A stretch of DNA of 64,000 nt from Enterobacter sichuanensis (GTDB lineage Bacteria; Pseudomonadota; Gammaproteobacteria; Enterobacterales; Enterobacteriaceae), in assembly GCF_002939185.1 (NCBI RefSeq), contig NZ_POVL01000011.1:33215-97214 (forward strand), read 5' to 3'. The position numbers and the translations under genes are program-made. Within the stretch, counting starts at the first letter, position 1. The number at the start of each line of letters is the position of its first letter. This document shows positions 47,914 through 56,850 of this stretch, piece after piece. The notes beneath the pieces are model-generated. The model saw only the letters and a list, made by a program, of their open reading frames with translations. It was not told where the DNA came from and searched no databases.

Positions 47914-48883
47914 CTTATTAGAACTCGATGACCTGCATACCACGTTCCGCACCCGGGAGGGGGAAATGCATGCGGTGCGCGGCGTGAGCTTTCAGGTTCA
48001 GCCGGGAGAACTGGTGGGTATCGTTGGCGAATCGGGCTGCGGCAAGAGCGTCACCTGTAAGTCGATTATCCAGCTTCTCGGGAGCAACGGCCGGATAACG
48101 GGCGGCAGCATCCGCTTTCAGAACGAGGACCTGGCGCAGAAAACCCCGGCGCAGATGCGCGACATTCGCGGCAACGAGATCGCGATGATTTTCCAGGATC
48201 CGATGACCGCCCTCAACCCGGTGCTGACCATCGGCAAGCAGATGGCGGAGATCCTGATGCGCAATAAAGGGCTCAGCAAAAAAGCGGCTAAAGCGGCGGC
48301 GATCGCCATGCTGCAACAGGTGGGCATTGCTGAGGCGGAACGCCGGTACGACCAGTATCCCCACGAGTTCAGCGGCGGGATGCGCCAGCGGGTGATGATC
48401 GCCATTGCGCTTTCCTGTAATCCGAAGCTTCTTATTGCTGATGAACCGACCACCGCGCTGGACGTGACCATTCAGGCGCAGATCCTGCGCCTGCTGAAAA
48501 GCCTGCAGCAGCAGACCCAAACCGCGATTTTGCTGATCACCCACGATCTCGGCGTGGTGGCGCAGGTCTGCAGCCGCGTGGTGGTGATGTACGGCGGGCT
48601 GGTGATGGAGGAGGGGAGCGTGGAGGACATTTTTTATCGCCCTGCGCATCCTTACACCCGGGGGCTGCTGGCCTCGCTGCCGCGTCCGGATGAGGAGAAT
48701 CAACGGTTGTCGCCGATAGAAGGTTCGCCGCCAGGCCTGCTTAATCCGCCGCCGGGTTGCCCGTTTGCCGAACGCTGTCCGAAGCGTATGCCGCAGTGTG
48801 AGCGGCAGCCCGCGTTTTATTCCGTCGGAGAGGGCCATCGCGCCGCCTGCTGGCTATGGGCCGATAAGGAGATTCAGGCATGA
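47906..48883 (+). CDS. Peptide ABC transporter ATPase (DppD/OppD-like)
   Basis: A 325-residue ATPase with Walker A GESGCGKS, signature EFSGGMRQRVMIAIAL, Walker B LLIADEPTTALD and H-loop ITHDLG. The C-terminal PPGCPFAERCPKRMPQCE is the Cys-rich oligopeptide-transport extension; in Dpp-like systems it binds a 4Fe-4S cluster. Overlaps both neighbours (8 and 4 bases), confirming a coupled operon. Confidence 0.92.
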   Translation: MSSLLELDDLHTTFRTREGEMHAVRGVSFQVQPGELVGIVGESGCGKSVTCKSIIQLLGSNGRITGGSIRFQNEDLAQKTPAQMRDIRGNEIAMIFQDPMTALNPVLTIGKQMAEILMRNKGLSKKAAKAAAIAMLQQVGIAEAERRYDQYPHEFSGGMRQRVMIAIALSCNPKLLIADEPTTALDVTIQAQILRLLKSLQQQTQTAILLITHDLGVVAQVCSRVVVMYGGLVMEEGSVEDIFYRPAHPYTRGLLASLPRPDEENQRLSPIEGSPPGLLNPPPGCPFAERCPKRMPQCERQPAFYSVGEGHRAACWLWADKEIQA

Positions 48884-49857
48884 GTGAACAACAGACGCCT
48901 TTAGTGCGCGTACGGGACCTGCACAAACACTATCAGCTTAACGGCGGTTTGCTGCGTAAAGGCGTGGCCGTGAAAGCGGTTGATGGCGTGAGCTTTGATA
49001 TCCAGCCCGGCGAGACGTTTGGCCTGGTGGGGGAGTCCGGCTGCGGGAAATCGACTCTCGGGCGCGCCATTCTGCGTCTTTTCGATATCACCTCGGGCGA
49101 GATCCACTTTGCCGGACAGGCGATCGGCCAGGCCCGTGAAAAAGAGCTGAAGCCGCTGCGTAAAAGAATGCAGGCGATTTTTCAGGATCCCTGGTCCTCG
49201 CTCAACCCGGGGATGACCGTGCGACAGCTGGTGGCCGAGCCGATGCAAATCCACGGCTACAGCCGGGAAGCACAGCAGGAGCGTACGGAAACGCTGCTCT
49301 ATAAAGTCGGGCTGAAGCAGGAACACCTTGAACGGTTCCCGCACGAGTTCAGCGGTGGGCAGCGCCAGCGCATCAGTATTGCCCGCGCGTTGTCCGTGAA
49401 TCCTGAGTTTGTGCTGTGCGATGAACCGCTCTCGGCGCTGGACGTCTCGGTGCAGGCGCAGGTGGTGAATATTCTGCAGGACCTGCAGCAGGAGCTGGGG
49501 CTGACCTATCTGTTTATCGCCCACGATCTCTCCATGGTGCGCCATATCTCCAGCCGAATTGGGGTGATGTATCTCGGTAAGCTGGTGGAGGTGGCCCCGG
49601 CGAATGCGCTGTATCAGCATCCGGCGCACCCATACACCCGCGCACTGCTGGCGGCGGTTCCCCGTCCCGACCCGCGCATTCGTCACCTCGACGACGCTAC
49701 CCTGCGCGGCGATATTCCAGGCCCCACGTCCGCGCTGCCTGGCTGTAAGTTCTGCAGCCGCTGCCCGCATGCCATGCCGGTTTGCCAGACGCAGGAGCCG
49801 GCAATGCGGGAGATTGCGCCAGGGCATTTTGCAGCATGCTGGTTGTTTAACGTGTAA
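48880..49857 (+). CDS. Peptide ABC transporter ATPase (DppF/OppF-like)
   Basis: Second ATPase, 325 residues: Walker A GESGCGKST, signature HEFSGGQRQRISIARAL, Walker B VLCDEPLSALDVS and H-loop IAHDLSM. The C-terminus again has the Cys-rich segment (LPGCKFCSRCPHAMPVCQ). ATGA overlap with the first ATPase gene. It ends the transporter operon, 110 bases before gss. Confidence 0.92.
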   Translation: MSEQQTPLVRVRDLHKHYQLNGGLLRKGVAVKAVDGVSFDIQPGETFGLVGESGCGKSTLGRAILRLFDITSGEIHFAGQAIGQAREKELKPLRKRMQAIFQDPWSSLNPGMTVRQLVAEPMQIHGYSREAQQERTETLLYKVGLKQEHLERFPHEFSGGQRQRISIARALSVNPEFVLCDEPLSALDVSVQAQVVNILQDLQQELGLTYLFIAHDLSMVRHISSRIGVMYLGKLVEVAPANALYQHPAHPYTRALLAAVPRPDPRIRHLDDATLRGDIPGPTSALPGCKFCSRCPHAMPVCQTQEPAMREIAPGHFAACWLFNV

Positions 49858-49967
49858 TTAATGCGCCACGCAGGTGTATGATAAATCCTCCTCTGTCAGG
49901 TTAATTACAACGTGCAGACGACGACAACCCTTAAAAAATTGCCGCCTGCCTGTTTTAGGTTGGATAC

Positions 49968-51830
49968 ATGCGTAAAGGAACGTTAAGCAGTGATGCGCCA
50001 TTCGGGACATTGTTAGGCTATGCGCCCGGTGGCGTGGCGATTTACTCTTCAAATTACGGCAGTCTGGACCCGCGAAATTACCCGGAAGATGCGGATTTCC
50101 GCAGCTATATTGGCAACGAATACATGGGCCACAAGTGGCAGTGCGTTGAGTTCGCCCGCCGTTTTCTGTTTCTCAACTATGGCTTTGTGTTTACCGATGT
50201 CGGCATGGCGTGGGAGATCTTCTCTCTGCGCTTTTTGCGTCAGGTGGTGAACGATAACATTCTGCCCCTTCAGGCCTTTGCCAACGGCTCGAAGCGCGCG
50301 CCGCGCGCCGGGGCGCTGCTGATCTGGCAAAAAGGCGGCGAGTTTCACGAGACCGGCCACGTGGCGGTGATCACCCAGCTTCTGGACGATAAGGTGCGTA
50401 TCGCGGAGCAGAACGTCATTCACGCGCCGCTGCCGCTCGGGCAGCAGTGGACGCGCGAGCTGCGCCTCTGTGTTGAGAACGGCAGTTACACGATCCACGA
50501 CACCTTTACTGACACCGAAATCCTCGGCTGGATGATCCAGACTGACGACACAGAACACAGCATTCCGCAGCCGGAAATCGACGGCGAACTGCTGAAAATC
50601 AGCGGTGCGCGGCTGAAAAACAGACGTCAGTTTGACGGGAAGTGGCTCAACGAAAATGACCCCCTGCAACAGGCGTATATCCGCGCCAACGGACACTTTA
50701 TCAATAAAGATCCCTGCCAGTACTTCACCATTACCGAAAGCGCCGAGCAGGAGCTGATCAAAGCCACCAACGAGCTGCACCTGATGTACCTGCACGCGAC
50801 CGATAAGGTGCTGAAAGATGACAACTTACTGGCGCTTTTCGACATACCGAAAATCCTCTGGCCGCGCCTGCGCCTCTCCTGGCAGTGGCGCCGCCACCAT
50901 ATGATCACCGGTCGTATGGATTTCTGCATGGATGAGCGCGGGATTAAGGTGTATGAGTACAACGCCGACTCCGCCTCCTGCCACACGGAAGGCGGGTTGA
51001 TCCTCGAAGAGTGGGTCAAAAATGGCTATCGCGGCAACGGGCACAACCCGGCGGAAGGGTTACTGGAAGAGCTGACCGGGGCGTGGAAGCACAGCCACGC
51101 GCGTCCGTTCGTGCATATCATGCAGGACAACGATGTCGAAGAGGACTATCACGCGCTCTTTATCCAGCGCTCACTGCTGCAGGCCGGGTTTGAAACTAAA
51201 ATTCTGCACGGGCTTGGCGCCCTGAGCTGGGATGCCGCCGGGCAGTTGATTGACGACGAAGGCCGCCACGTCAACTGCGTGTGGAAAACCTGGGCGTGGG
51301 AGACGGCGATAGAGCAGATCCGCGAGGTGAGCGAAACCGAGTATGCCGCGGTACCGATTCGTACCGGCCACCCGGCTGGGGAAGTACGGCTGATTGACGT
51401 CCTGCTGCGCCCGGAAGTGCTGGTCTTCGAACCGCTGTGGACGGTGATCCCCGGCAACAAGGCGATCCTCCCGGTGCTGTGGCAACTGTTCCCGAACCAC
51501 CGCTACCTGCTCGATACTGATTTTGAGGTTAACGATCTGCTGAAACAGACCGGCTATGCCGTTAAGCCCATCGCCGGGCGCTGCGGCAGCAATATCGATC
51601 TGATCAGCGCTGAGGACGAACTGCTGGACAAATCCAGCGGCAAGTTTGTTGACCGCAAAAATATCTACCAGCAGCTGTGGTGCCTGCCAAACGTTGATGG
51701 CAAGCATATTCAGGTTTGCACCTTTACCGTGGGCGGAAACTACGGTGGAACCTGTCTGCGCGGTGATGACTCGCTGGTGGTCAAAAAAGAGAGTGATATT
51801 GAGCCGCTGATTGTGGTGAAGGATAAGTAA
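49968..51830 (+). CDS. gss: Bifunctional glutathionylspermidine synthetase/amidase
   Basis: Makes and hydrolyses glutathionylspermidine in the cytoplasm. The N-terminal amidase (CHAP) domain has catalytic Cys59 in GHKWQCVEFARRF, and His in HETGHVAVITQL. The C-terminal ATP-grasp synthetase contains VYEYNADSASCHTEGG and the GGNYGGTCLRGDDSL segment. The 620 residues match E. coli Gss closely (619). yghU and gss are neighbours in E. coli; here the transporter lies between them. Confidence 0.97.
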   Translation: MRKGTLSSDAPFGTLLGYAPGGVAIYSSNYGSLDPRNYPEDADFRSYIGNEYMGHKWQCVEFARRFLFLNYGFVFTDVGMAWEIFSLRFLRQVVNDNILPLQAFANGSKRAPRAGALLIWQKGGEFHETGHVAVITQLLDDKVRIAEQNVIHAPLPLGQQWTRELRLCVENGSYTIHDTFTDTEILGWMIQTDDTEHSIPQPEIDGELLKISGARLKNRRQFDGKWLNENDPLQQAYIRANGHFINKDPCQYFTITESAEQELIKATNELHLMYLHATDKVLKDDNLLALFDIPKILWPRLRLSWQWRRHHMITGRMDFCMDERGIKVYEYNADSASCHTEGGLILEEWVKNGYRGNGHNPAEGLLEELTGAWKHSHARPFVHIMQDNDVEEDYHALFIQRSLLQAGFETKILHGLGALSWDAAGQLIDDEGRHVNCVWKTWAWETAIEQIREVSETEYAAVPIRTGHPAGEVRLIDVLLRPEVLVFEPLWTVIPGNKAILPVLWQLFPNHRYLLDTDFEVNDLLKQTGYAVKPIAGRCGSNIDLISAEDELLDKSSGKFVDRKNIYQQLWCLPNVDGKHIQVCTFTVGGNYGGTCLRGDDSLVVKKESDIEPLIVVKDK

Positions 51831-51844
51831 CCGGGCAGTAACCG

Positions 51845-51880
51845 AGCCTTCGCAAGGATCGCTTGCGGAGGCTTTTTTTT
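51845..51880 (+). terminator. Intrinsic terminator of gss
   Basis: AGCCTTCGCAAG paired with GCTTGCGGAGGCT (one G-T pair), followed by eight T residues, 14 bases after gss. Confidence 0.9.
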
Positions 51881-51987
51881 GTCTCTCTCCACCCTCAGGT
51901 TCCTCCCTCAAATCCTGCCTCATGGAGGAAGATTTCTGGCTGTGGCCAGGCCAGGCTGATGATGACCCTTAACCTGATGGACAGCGT

Positions 51988-53094
51988 ATGAACACTTTCA
52001 CCCATGCCCGCCAGCAAGCCCAGCTCTCTTTTATTGCCTCAGCAGAGAATATTGTTGTCGGTGACAGCCGCCATTGCCCGATGGCCCCTGAGAAATTAAT
52101 GCAGCTTTCGTCTTCCGATCCCTGCGTCGTTGAATGCTTTGATGGCGGCCTTACCGCTCAGGTCCTGCATCTGTGTATTGATGGCAGACACTACACCCTC
52201 AAGCAGAAACGACGCGAGGCGCTGGTGCGAAATACCGATGGCCAGACCTCGTTCCTCAATGAAGTACAGAGACGGGCTGATTTCACCCGGCTCAAAAACG
52301 ATCCGTTGTGGGCGGGACGATTCGATCACATCGTACCGACGATTTATGGCAACTTTCGCCAGGGGATTATTCTCTCGCCCTGGCTGCCGGGCCACTCGCC
52401 AGAAAAGGTCGATGAAGATCTTTTTGAACAGGTTTTATCAACGCTAATGGCATGCGAAGAGGCCGGTCTTATGGAGTGGGATTTATGTCCCGGCAATCTT
52501 CTTATGGATAACGGACATCTCTGGTTATTCGATTTCGGGTATATGTATCCTTTCCAGCCTCTGCAGAGCTACAACAGCAATGGCCTGCAGGATCCCCTCT
52601 TTCACGCCTGCGAGCGTTTTGAAACCCGCTTTTTCTTCGGAAGGCTGCTCGAAGAAAATCAGCCTGAAGCCGTGCAACTGTCGCAGTATCATGCCCTGAA
52701 AACATTGGCCCTGAAGCATTATCGCCATAAAAGAGAAAAACTGGCGTCGCAAGGCGCGGATGCGGCGGTGCTCGTCTGGCTGGATGCGATTATTACCAGC
52801 TGGCAACAGGCACTGCGTGATAATCAAAGCCTGCAGCGCGGTTTCACCATTGAGGCGTTTCGCTCACACGTTCTGGATGTCGAGGATGATTTACATGGGC
52901 AAAGCTGTACGCCACTGACCCTGAAAAGGATTGAGTACATTACTCAGTCGATCCAGTCGTGTTACGAGGTGCTTAACGAAGGTGGCGCGCTTTTTTACGA
53001 TAATAAAGGTAAAAGTAAGAGAGCGTTACTGGCGCAATATCAACGCAAACGTCAGCTCGCCTGTGACGCTATGCAGCCACAGTATAAGCGCTGA
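51988..53094 (+). CDS. Protein-kinase-fold protein of unknown role
   Basis: A 368-residue protein with kinase-like motifs in the right order and spacing: a candidate ATP-binding Lys72 in HYTLKQKRR, Glu92 in SFLNEVQRR, the hinge-like GIILSPWLPGH, catalytic loop WDLCPGN (Asp165, Asn170) and DFG at 182-184 in WLFDFGYMYPF. The usual HRD is replaced by E-W-D. No signal peptide or TM. It could be a Ser/Thr kinase or a small-molecule (APH/heptose-type) kinase. The helical C-terminal half (200-368) is unrecognised. It stands alone, convergent with pgaD. Confidence 0.75.
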   Translation: MNTFTHARQQAQLSFIASAENIVVGDSRHCPMAPEKLMQLSSSDPCVVECFDGGLTAQVLHLCIDGRHYTLKQKRREALVRNTDGQTSFLNEVQRRADFTRLKNDPLWAGRFDHIVPTIYGNFRQGIILSPWLPGHSPEKVDEDLFEQVLSTLMACEEAGLMEWDLCPGNLLMDNGHLWLFDFGYMYPFQPLQSYNSNGLQDPLFHACERFETRFFFGRLLEENQPEAVQLSQYHALKTLALKHYRHKREKLASQGADAAVLVWLDAIITSWQQALRDNQSLQRGFTIEAFRSHVLDVEDDLHGQSCTPLTLKRIEYITQSIQSCYEVLNEGGALFYDNKGKSKRALLAQYQRKRQLACDAMQPQYKR

Positions 53095-53112
53095 GAGTGA
53101 CCCGCAGAATCA

Positions 53113-53139
53113 GCATCCGCAGGGAGAACCTGCGGATGC
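53113..53139. terminator. Hairpin between convergent kinase-like and pgaD genes
   Basis: GCATCCGCAGG/CCTGCGGATGC, an 11-bp perfect stem with a five-base loop. No good T run on either strand, but its location suggests a shared transcript end. Confidence 0.5.
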
Positions 53140-53146
53140 CTGAGGT

Positions 53147-53572
53147 TTATTCCTCGTCCTGCTGACTGATTTTCAAATCAATGATGCGGCCAATCTGGTC
53201 ATGATAGACCGTCAAAAGGTTGTACTGGCTCATCTCAGAGATGATTTGCGGTGAGACATTAAAGCTGCGGGCAAGCTCCTCCTCCGGCAAATAACCCGGC
53301 TGACGCCGTCTCACCTGAGCCCGGCGGCGGTTGTACTGATACCACAAAATCAGCAGCCAGCCGTTGAGCGCGGCGAACAGTAAATAGATCAGCACCGTAT
53401 TAAAGGACGCAACAATCGCGCCCCAGCGGTAGTCGCTCTCATCGGTGAGCTGCATCCAGAGTCGGGCATACAGGAAAAAGAAAAAACCTCCCCACGCGAC
53501 CAGCGTTAACGCGGCATCAAAAAGACGCGGCAAGAGCCGATGTTCAGTCAAAATTAAGGTATTTTCGTTCAT
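53147..53572 (-). CDS. pgaD: PNAG biosynthesis accessory protein PgaD
   Basis: A 141-residue inner-membrane protein needed with PgaC for poly-beta-1,6-N-acetylglucosamine polymerisation; in E. coli the pair senses c-di-GMP. Two TM helices are visible ([21 protein letters not shown] and [19 protein letters not shown]), then a basic loop [10 protein letters not shown] and a cytoplasmic tail. Overlaps pgaC by four bases; last gene of the pga operon. Confidence 0.93.
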   Translation of the reverse strand: MNENTLILTEHRLLPRLFDAALTLVAWGGFFFFLYARLWMQLTDESDYRWGAIVASFNTVLIYLLFAALNGWLLILWYQYNRRRAQVRRRQPGYLPEEELARSFNVSPQIISEMSQYNLLTVYHDQIGRIIDLKISQQDEE

Positions 53573-54900
53573 TGCAGGCTTCCTTTTCCCCGGTCCGGAC
53601 TGATCCAGCGCGCACGGGCACGCTGGCGTTTAAGCATCACTTTTGGAAAGGCGACGAGGGTAGTGAACAGGCCAATCATCCAGTACACCATCGGGAACCA
53701 AATCACCCAGAAAAGCGCGCTGGCCACGTTTCGCTCATAGCGCCGCTCGATGTACAGGCTGACCAGGAATTGCAGCAGACACATGACCCCCAGCAGCAGT
53801 CCGGTAAACGCCGGGGGAAAGAGGCTCTCAACGGTCAGGTTCGCGGGAAGCGGGGCGACATGGCTGAAGACGAACAGCAGCACCGTCATCGCGTAGGCGA
53901 AGGCCCACAGCGTTGACAGCGCGTACTCCATAAACAGCGGCCACATGCGGTGGTGCTCCCAGCGCACGATCTTACGCAGGTTAACCAGAAACACCTCAGC
54001 ACCGCCCTGGGCCCAGCGCAGACGCTGTTTCCACAGGCCTTTTAGCGTCTCCGGCATCAGGATCCAGCACAGCGCGCGCGGCTCGAAAAAAATATCCCAG
54101 TGGCGAAGCTGAAGCTTCCAGCTGATGTCGATGTCCTCGGTGATCATGTCCGGGCTCCAGTACCCGACATCCGCCAGCGCCTGCCGGCGAAAGGCGGCGA
54201 TGACGCCGGAGACGGTAAAGACCCGACCGTAAATCCGCTGCGTCCGCTTGATGAGCCCAATGATGGAGGAGAACTCGCCCACCTGTATGCGGCCAATCAG
54301 CGTGGAGCGCGTGCGAATACGCGGGTTGCCGGTCACCGCCCCGACATGGGGGTACTGGATCAGCGGCGCCACCAGATAAGCCGCGGTATCGCGATCGAGC
54401 AGCGCGTCGCCGTCAATACAGACCAGCAGATCGCCCCGGGCCGCCGCCGCCCCGGCTTTGAGCGCCAGCGCTTTGCCCTGATTTTCCGCGAGGTTAATCA
54501 CCCGCAGGCGCGGCTGTTCCAGCGCCAGCTCCTGCAGCACCTGCGCAGTGTTGTCAGACGAGCCGTCGTTGATGGCGATAACTTCTATATTCTCATACCG
54601 CTGAGCCAGCGCGGCGCTGATGGTCTCTCTGGCGTTCCTTTCCTCATTGAAACAGGGAATCAGAATGGAAATCAGCGGCTCGCCGGCGAGCGTGGGGGCC
54701 GGTGTGTCGTGATCCCATGACCAGTGTCGTTCAAGCTGAAACCAGAAATAGAGTCCGCCGGTTATCCAGAGCACGGACATAAACAGCGGCCAGAAGAAGA
54801 CAAAATCCAAAATCAGTTCGCCGGTAAAGAGGGCGGCCACGCCTAACGGCAACCCGAATACCAGACATAAAATAGAGAAGGCGATAAGGCGATCAGTCAT
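53569..54900 (-). CDS. pgaC: PNAG synthase glycosyltransferase PgaC
   Basis: Processive GT2 glycosyltransferase of 443 residues that polymerises UDP-GlcNAc. Motifs: [34 protein letters not shown] (D-x-D), [11 protein letters not shown] (TED) and QRLRWAQGG (Q-x-x-R-W). TM helices at both ends. Overlaps pgaB by eight bases and pgaD by four. Confidence 0.96.
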   Translation of the reverse strand: MTDRLIAFSILCLVFGLPLGVAALFTGELILDFVFFWPLFMSVLWITGGLYFWFQLERHWSWDHDTPAPTLAGEPLISILIPCFNEERNARETISAALAQRYENIEVIAINDGSSDNTAQVLQELALEQPRLRVINLAENQGKALALKAGAAAARGDLLVCIDGDALLDRDTAAYLVAPLIQYPHVGAVTGNPRIRTRSTLIGRIQVGEFSSIIGLIKRTQRIYGRVFTVSGVIAAFRRQALADVGYWSPDMITEDIDISWKLQLRHWDIFFEPRALCWILMPETLKGLWKQRLRWAQGGAEVFLVNLRKIVRWEHHRMWPLFMEYALSTLWAFAYAMTVLLFVFSHVAPLPANLTVESLFPPAFTGLLLGVMCLLQFLVSLYIERRYERNVASALFWVIWFPMVYWMIGLFTTLVAFPKVMLKRQRARARWISPDRGKGSLQ

Positions 54901-56848
54901 TGTCAGGGTACCAGTACGATGAAAATTCAGGCCTGATACGGGAAATATCAGGTTGGTTGTTGAGGAAGTCGTCGGGGTAGTAGCCGTAGTTTTTAATGCC
55001 GTTCAGCTGGAGCACCTGCATCCATGCCACAAGCTGGCTATCGGAAACGGCACGGGGCGGTTTCTGCCCCCAGTCCCTGGCCTGGAGCTCAAAAATGGTT
55101 TTATTGCGCGCGCCGGGGCGTTCGGCGACGGCCTTAACCAGACGCGTCAGCCAGGCATTGCTCTCGTCGACCGGGACGGACTCCATCAGCGGCATGGCCA
55201 TCGGTACCGTCCAGTCATACTCCGCCAGAAAGTCATCGAGATTCTGCGCAAACCACGCCTCGCTTTCGGGCTGCAGGATGGGTAAGGCAAACAGATTACG
55301 GGCGGTTTGTATCTGCGGACCGCGGATGTGCTTCACCGCCAGGCCAAGGGCGTGGGTAAAACCGATCAGAAGCCGGCTTTTCTGGCGCGTGGTGTTCTGC
55401 GAGGCCGCCTGCCCGGCGTCGTCCACATCCGTCAGTACCGCATCGTCATGAAACAGGATCCCATTGAAGCTGGCATAGCGGGCCAGATCCTCATAGATGT
55501 CCGTCACCTGCTGACGCACCTGCGGATCCCACGGGGAGAGCCGGATATAAGGCTCGGTGGCGTCGCTTAACCGGCCGGTTTGCCGATCCCGGCGCTGGAC
55601 GCGCGGCAGGGAAGGGGAGAGATCGAACGAGAGTACCGGCATCCATGCGAAGACTTTTACCCCCGCGCGGGTTTGCAGCTGCCAGGAGACAAAATTAAAC
55701 AGATCGGCCCGGACCGGAAGCCGTCGGTTGGGGAAATAGAGCGCCTTGATCCTGCCATCGCCCTGCGGATCGGCAAACGCCTGCAGGAAAACATGGCTGA
55801 TTTTCATGTCGTAAACCCGCTGGATCAGCCGGTTGATATTTTGGGTCTGCTGAACCGGGTTGGGATCGTATACGTAGTCGAGATCGACATGCATGACGCG
55901 CACAGGTTCAGGCTCCTGAACCTGGCTAACCGTGCTGGCAAAGGCTTTGAGCGAGGGATTCCCGGCGATCAGCAGACGGGGAATGCTGCCGAGATTGCGC
56001 ACGTCACCCAGCCCGTCCTCAAGGGTAAAGGCCAGCTGATAGCCCTGTTTTTTGGCAATCCCGAGCGACGTGCCGTTGGCGGCGCCATAGGGCCAGACCC
56101 AGGCACGCGGAGCTTTGCCGGTCACCTGGGTGATTTTTTCGGTGACTTTGCGCACGTCATCGCCGATCCGCTGGCTGAACTCAAGGTCCGTTTCATAGCG
56201 GCCCGTTGCGTTATCATAAAAGCGATTGGCGATCGCCGGTTCGCGGCTGCCCTGCGGGTTGGCCGGAATGCCGTAGTGCGAGGCCCAGGTATGCGAGCCG
56301 ATCTCAATCAGCGGGGAGTGGCTGAGCTCGCGCACCATGTCCCACGTCGCGAAGCGATCGCGGGGCGTCATCAGGCCGCCGAAGTTAACTTTTTGATTTT
56401 CCGGCGTATCCACCCAGCTGCCCACCGGCGCCCACAGCGCAGGAACGTTCCACGCCTGGAGCAGCGGCCAGACGCGGGTGTAAAAGCTGCTGTAGCCGTC
56501 GTCAAAACTGAGTAATACGGCTTTCGGCGGCAGCGTTTTTTTCCCGTCATGGGCATCCAGAATGTCCTGCACGCTGATGGCGTGATAGCCGTTGTGCACA
56601 AGCCAGCTAATCTGCTCGTTTAGCGCGCTGGTGCGAACGGAGAGGTAGCGCTGATCGGCGGCATCATCTTCTACGTCGTGGTAGGCCAGGACCAGAAACT
56701 GGTTCGTCGGCCAGGGTTTGCTCGCCTCCAGCTGCGGTCGCGCTTTGGGGGCAATAAATGAGAAAGCCTGTGCACAGGCGCTCGCGCTCAGGCAGAGCCA
56801 GCCGAAGAGGAGCAGGCTCACGGAAAGACGTGTATTCAGCATATTCAT
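54893..56848 (-). CDS. pgaB: PNAG N-deacetylase PgaB
   Basis: Periplasmic polysaccharide deacetylase and C-terminal glycoside hydrolase-like protein needed for PNAG export, 651 residues against 672 in E. coli. The CE4 domain shows [31 protein letters not shown] (metal Asp) and [12 protein letters not shown] (metal His). The C-terminal domain contains [13 protein letters not shown] and [11 protein letters not shown]. The signal ends SASACAQA: a Cys is present but the lipobox is weak, and a normal AQA cleavage is also possible. An acidic loop present in E. coli is shorter here. Confidence 0.94.
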   Translation of the reverse strand: MNMLNTRLSVSLLLFGWLCLSASACAQAFSFIAPKARPQLEASKPWPTNQFLVLAYHDVEDDAADQRYLSVRTSALNEQISWLVHNGYHAISVQDILDAHDGKKTLPPKAVLLSFDDGYSSFYTRVWPLLQAWNVPALWAPVGSWVDTPENQKVNFGGLMTPRDRFATWDMVRELSHSPLIEIGSHTWASHYGIPANPQGSREPAIANRFYDNATGRYETDLEFSQRIGDDVRKVTEKITQVTGKAPRAWVWPYGAANGTSLGIAKKQGYQLAFTLEDGLGDVRNLGSIPRLLIAGNPSLKAFASTVSQVQEPEPVRVMHVDLDYVYDPNPVQQTQNINRLIQRVYDMKISHVFLQAFADPQGDGRIKALYFPNRRLPVRADLFNFVSWQLQTRAGVKVFAWMPVLSFDLSPSLPRVQRRDRQTGRLSDATEPYIRLSPWDPQVRQQVTDIYEDLARYASFNGILFHDDAVLTDVDDAGQAASQNTTRQKSRLLIGFTHALGLAVKHIRGPQIQTARNLFALPILQPESEAWFAQNLDDFLAEYDWTVPMAMPLMESVPVDESNAWLTRLVKAVAERPGARNKTIFELQARDWGQKPPRAVSDSQLVAWMQVLQLNGIKNYGYYPDDFLNNQPDISRIRPEFSSYWYPDND

Positions 56849-56850
56849 CC

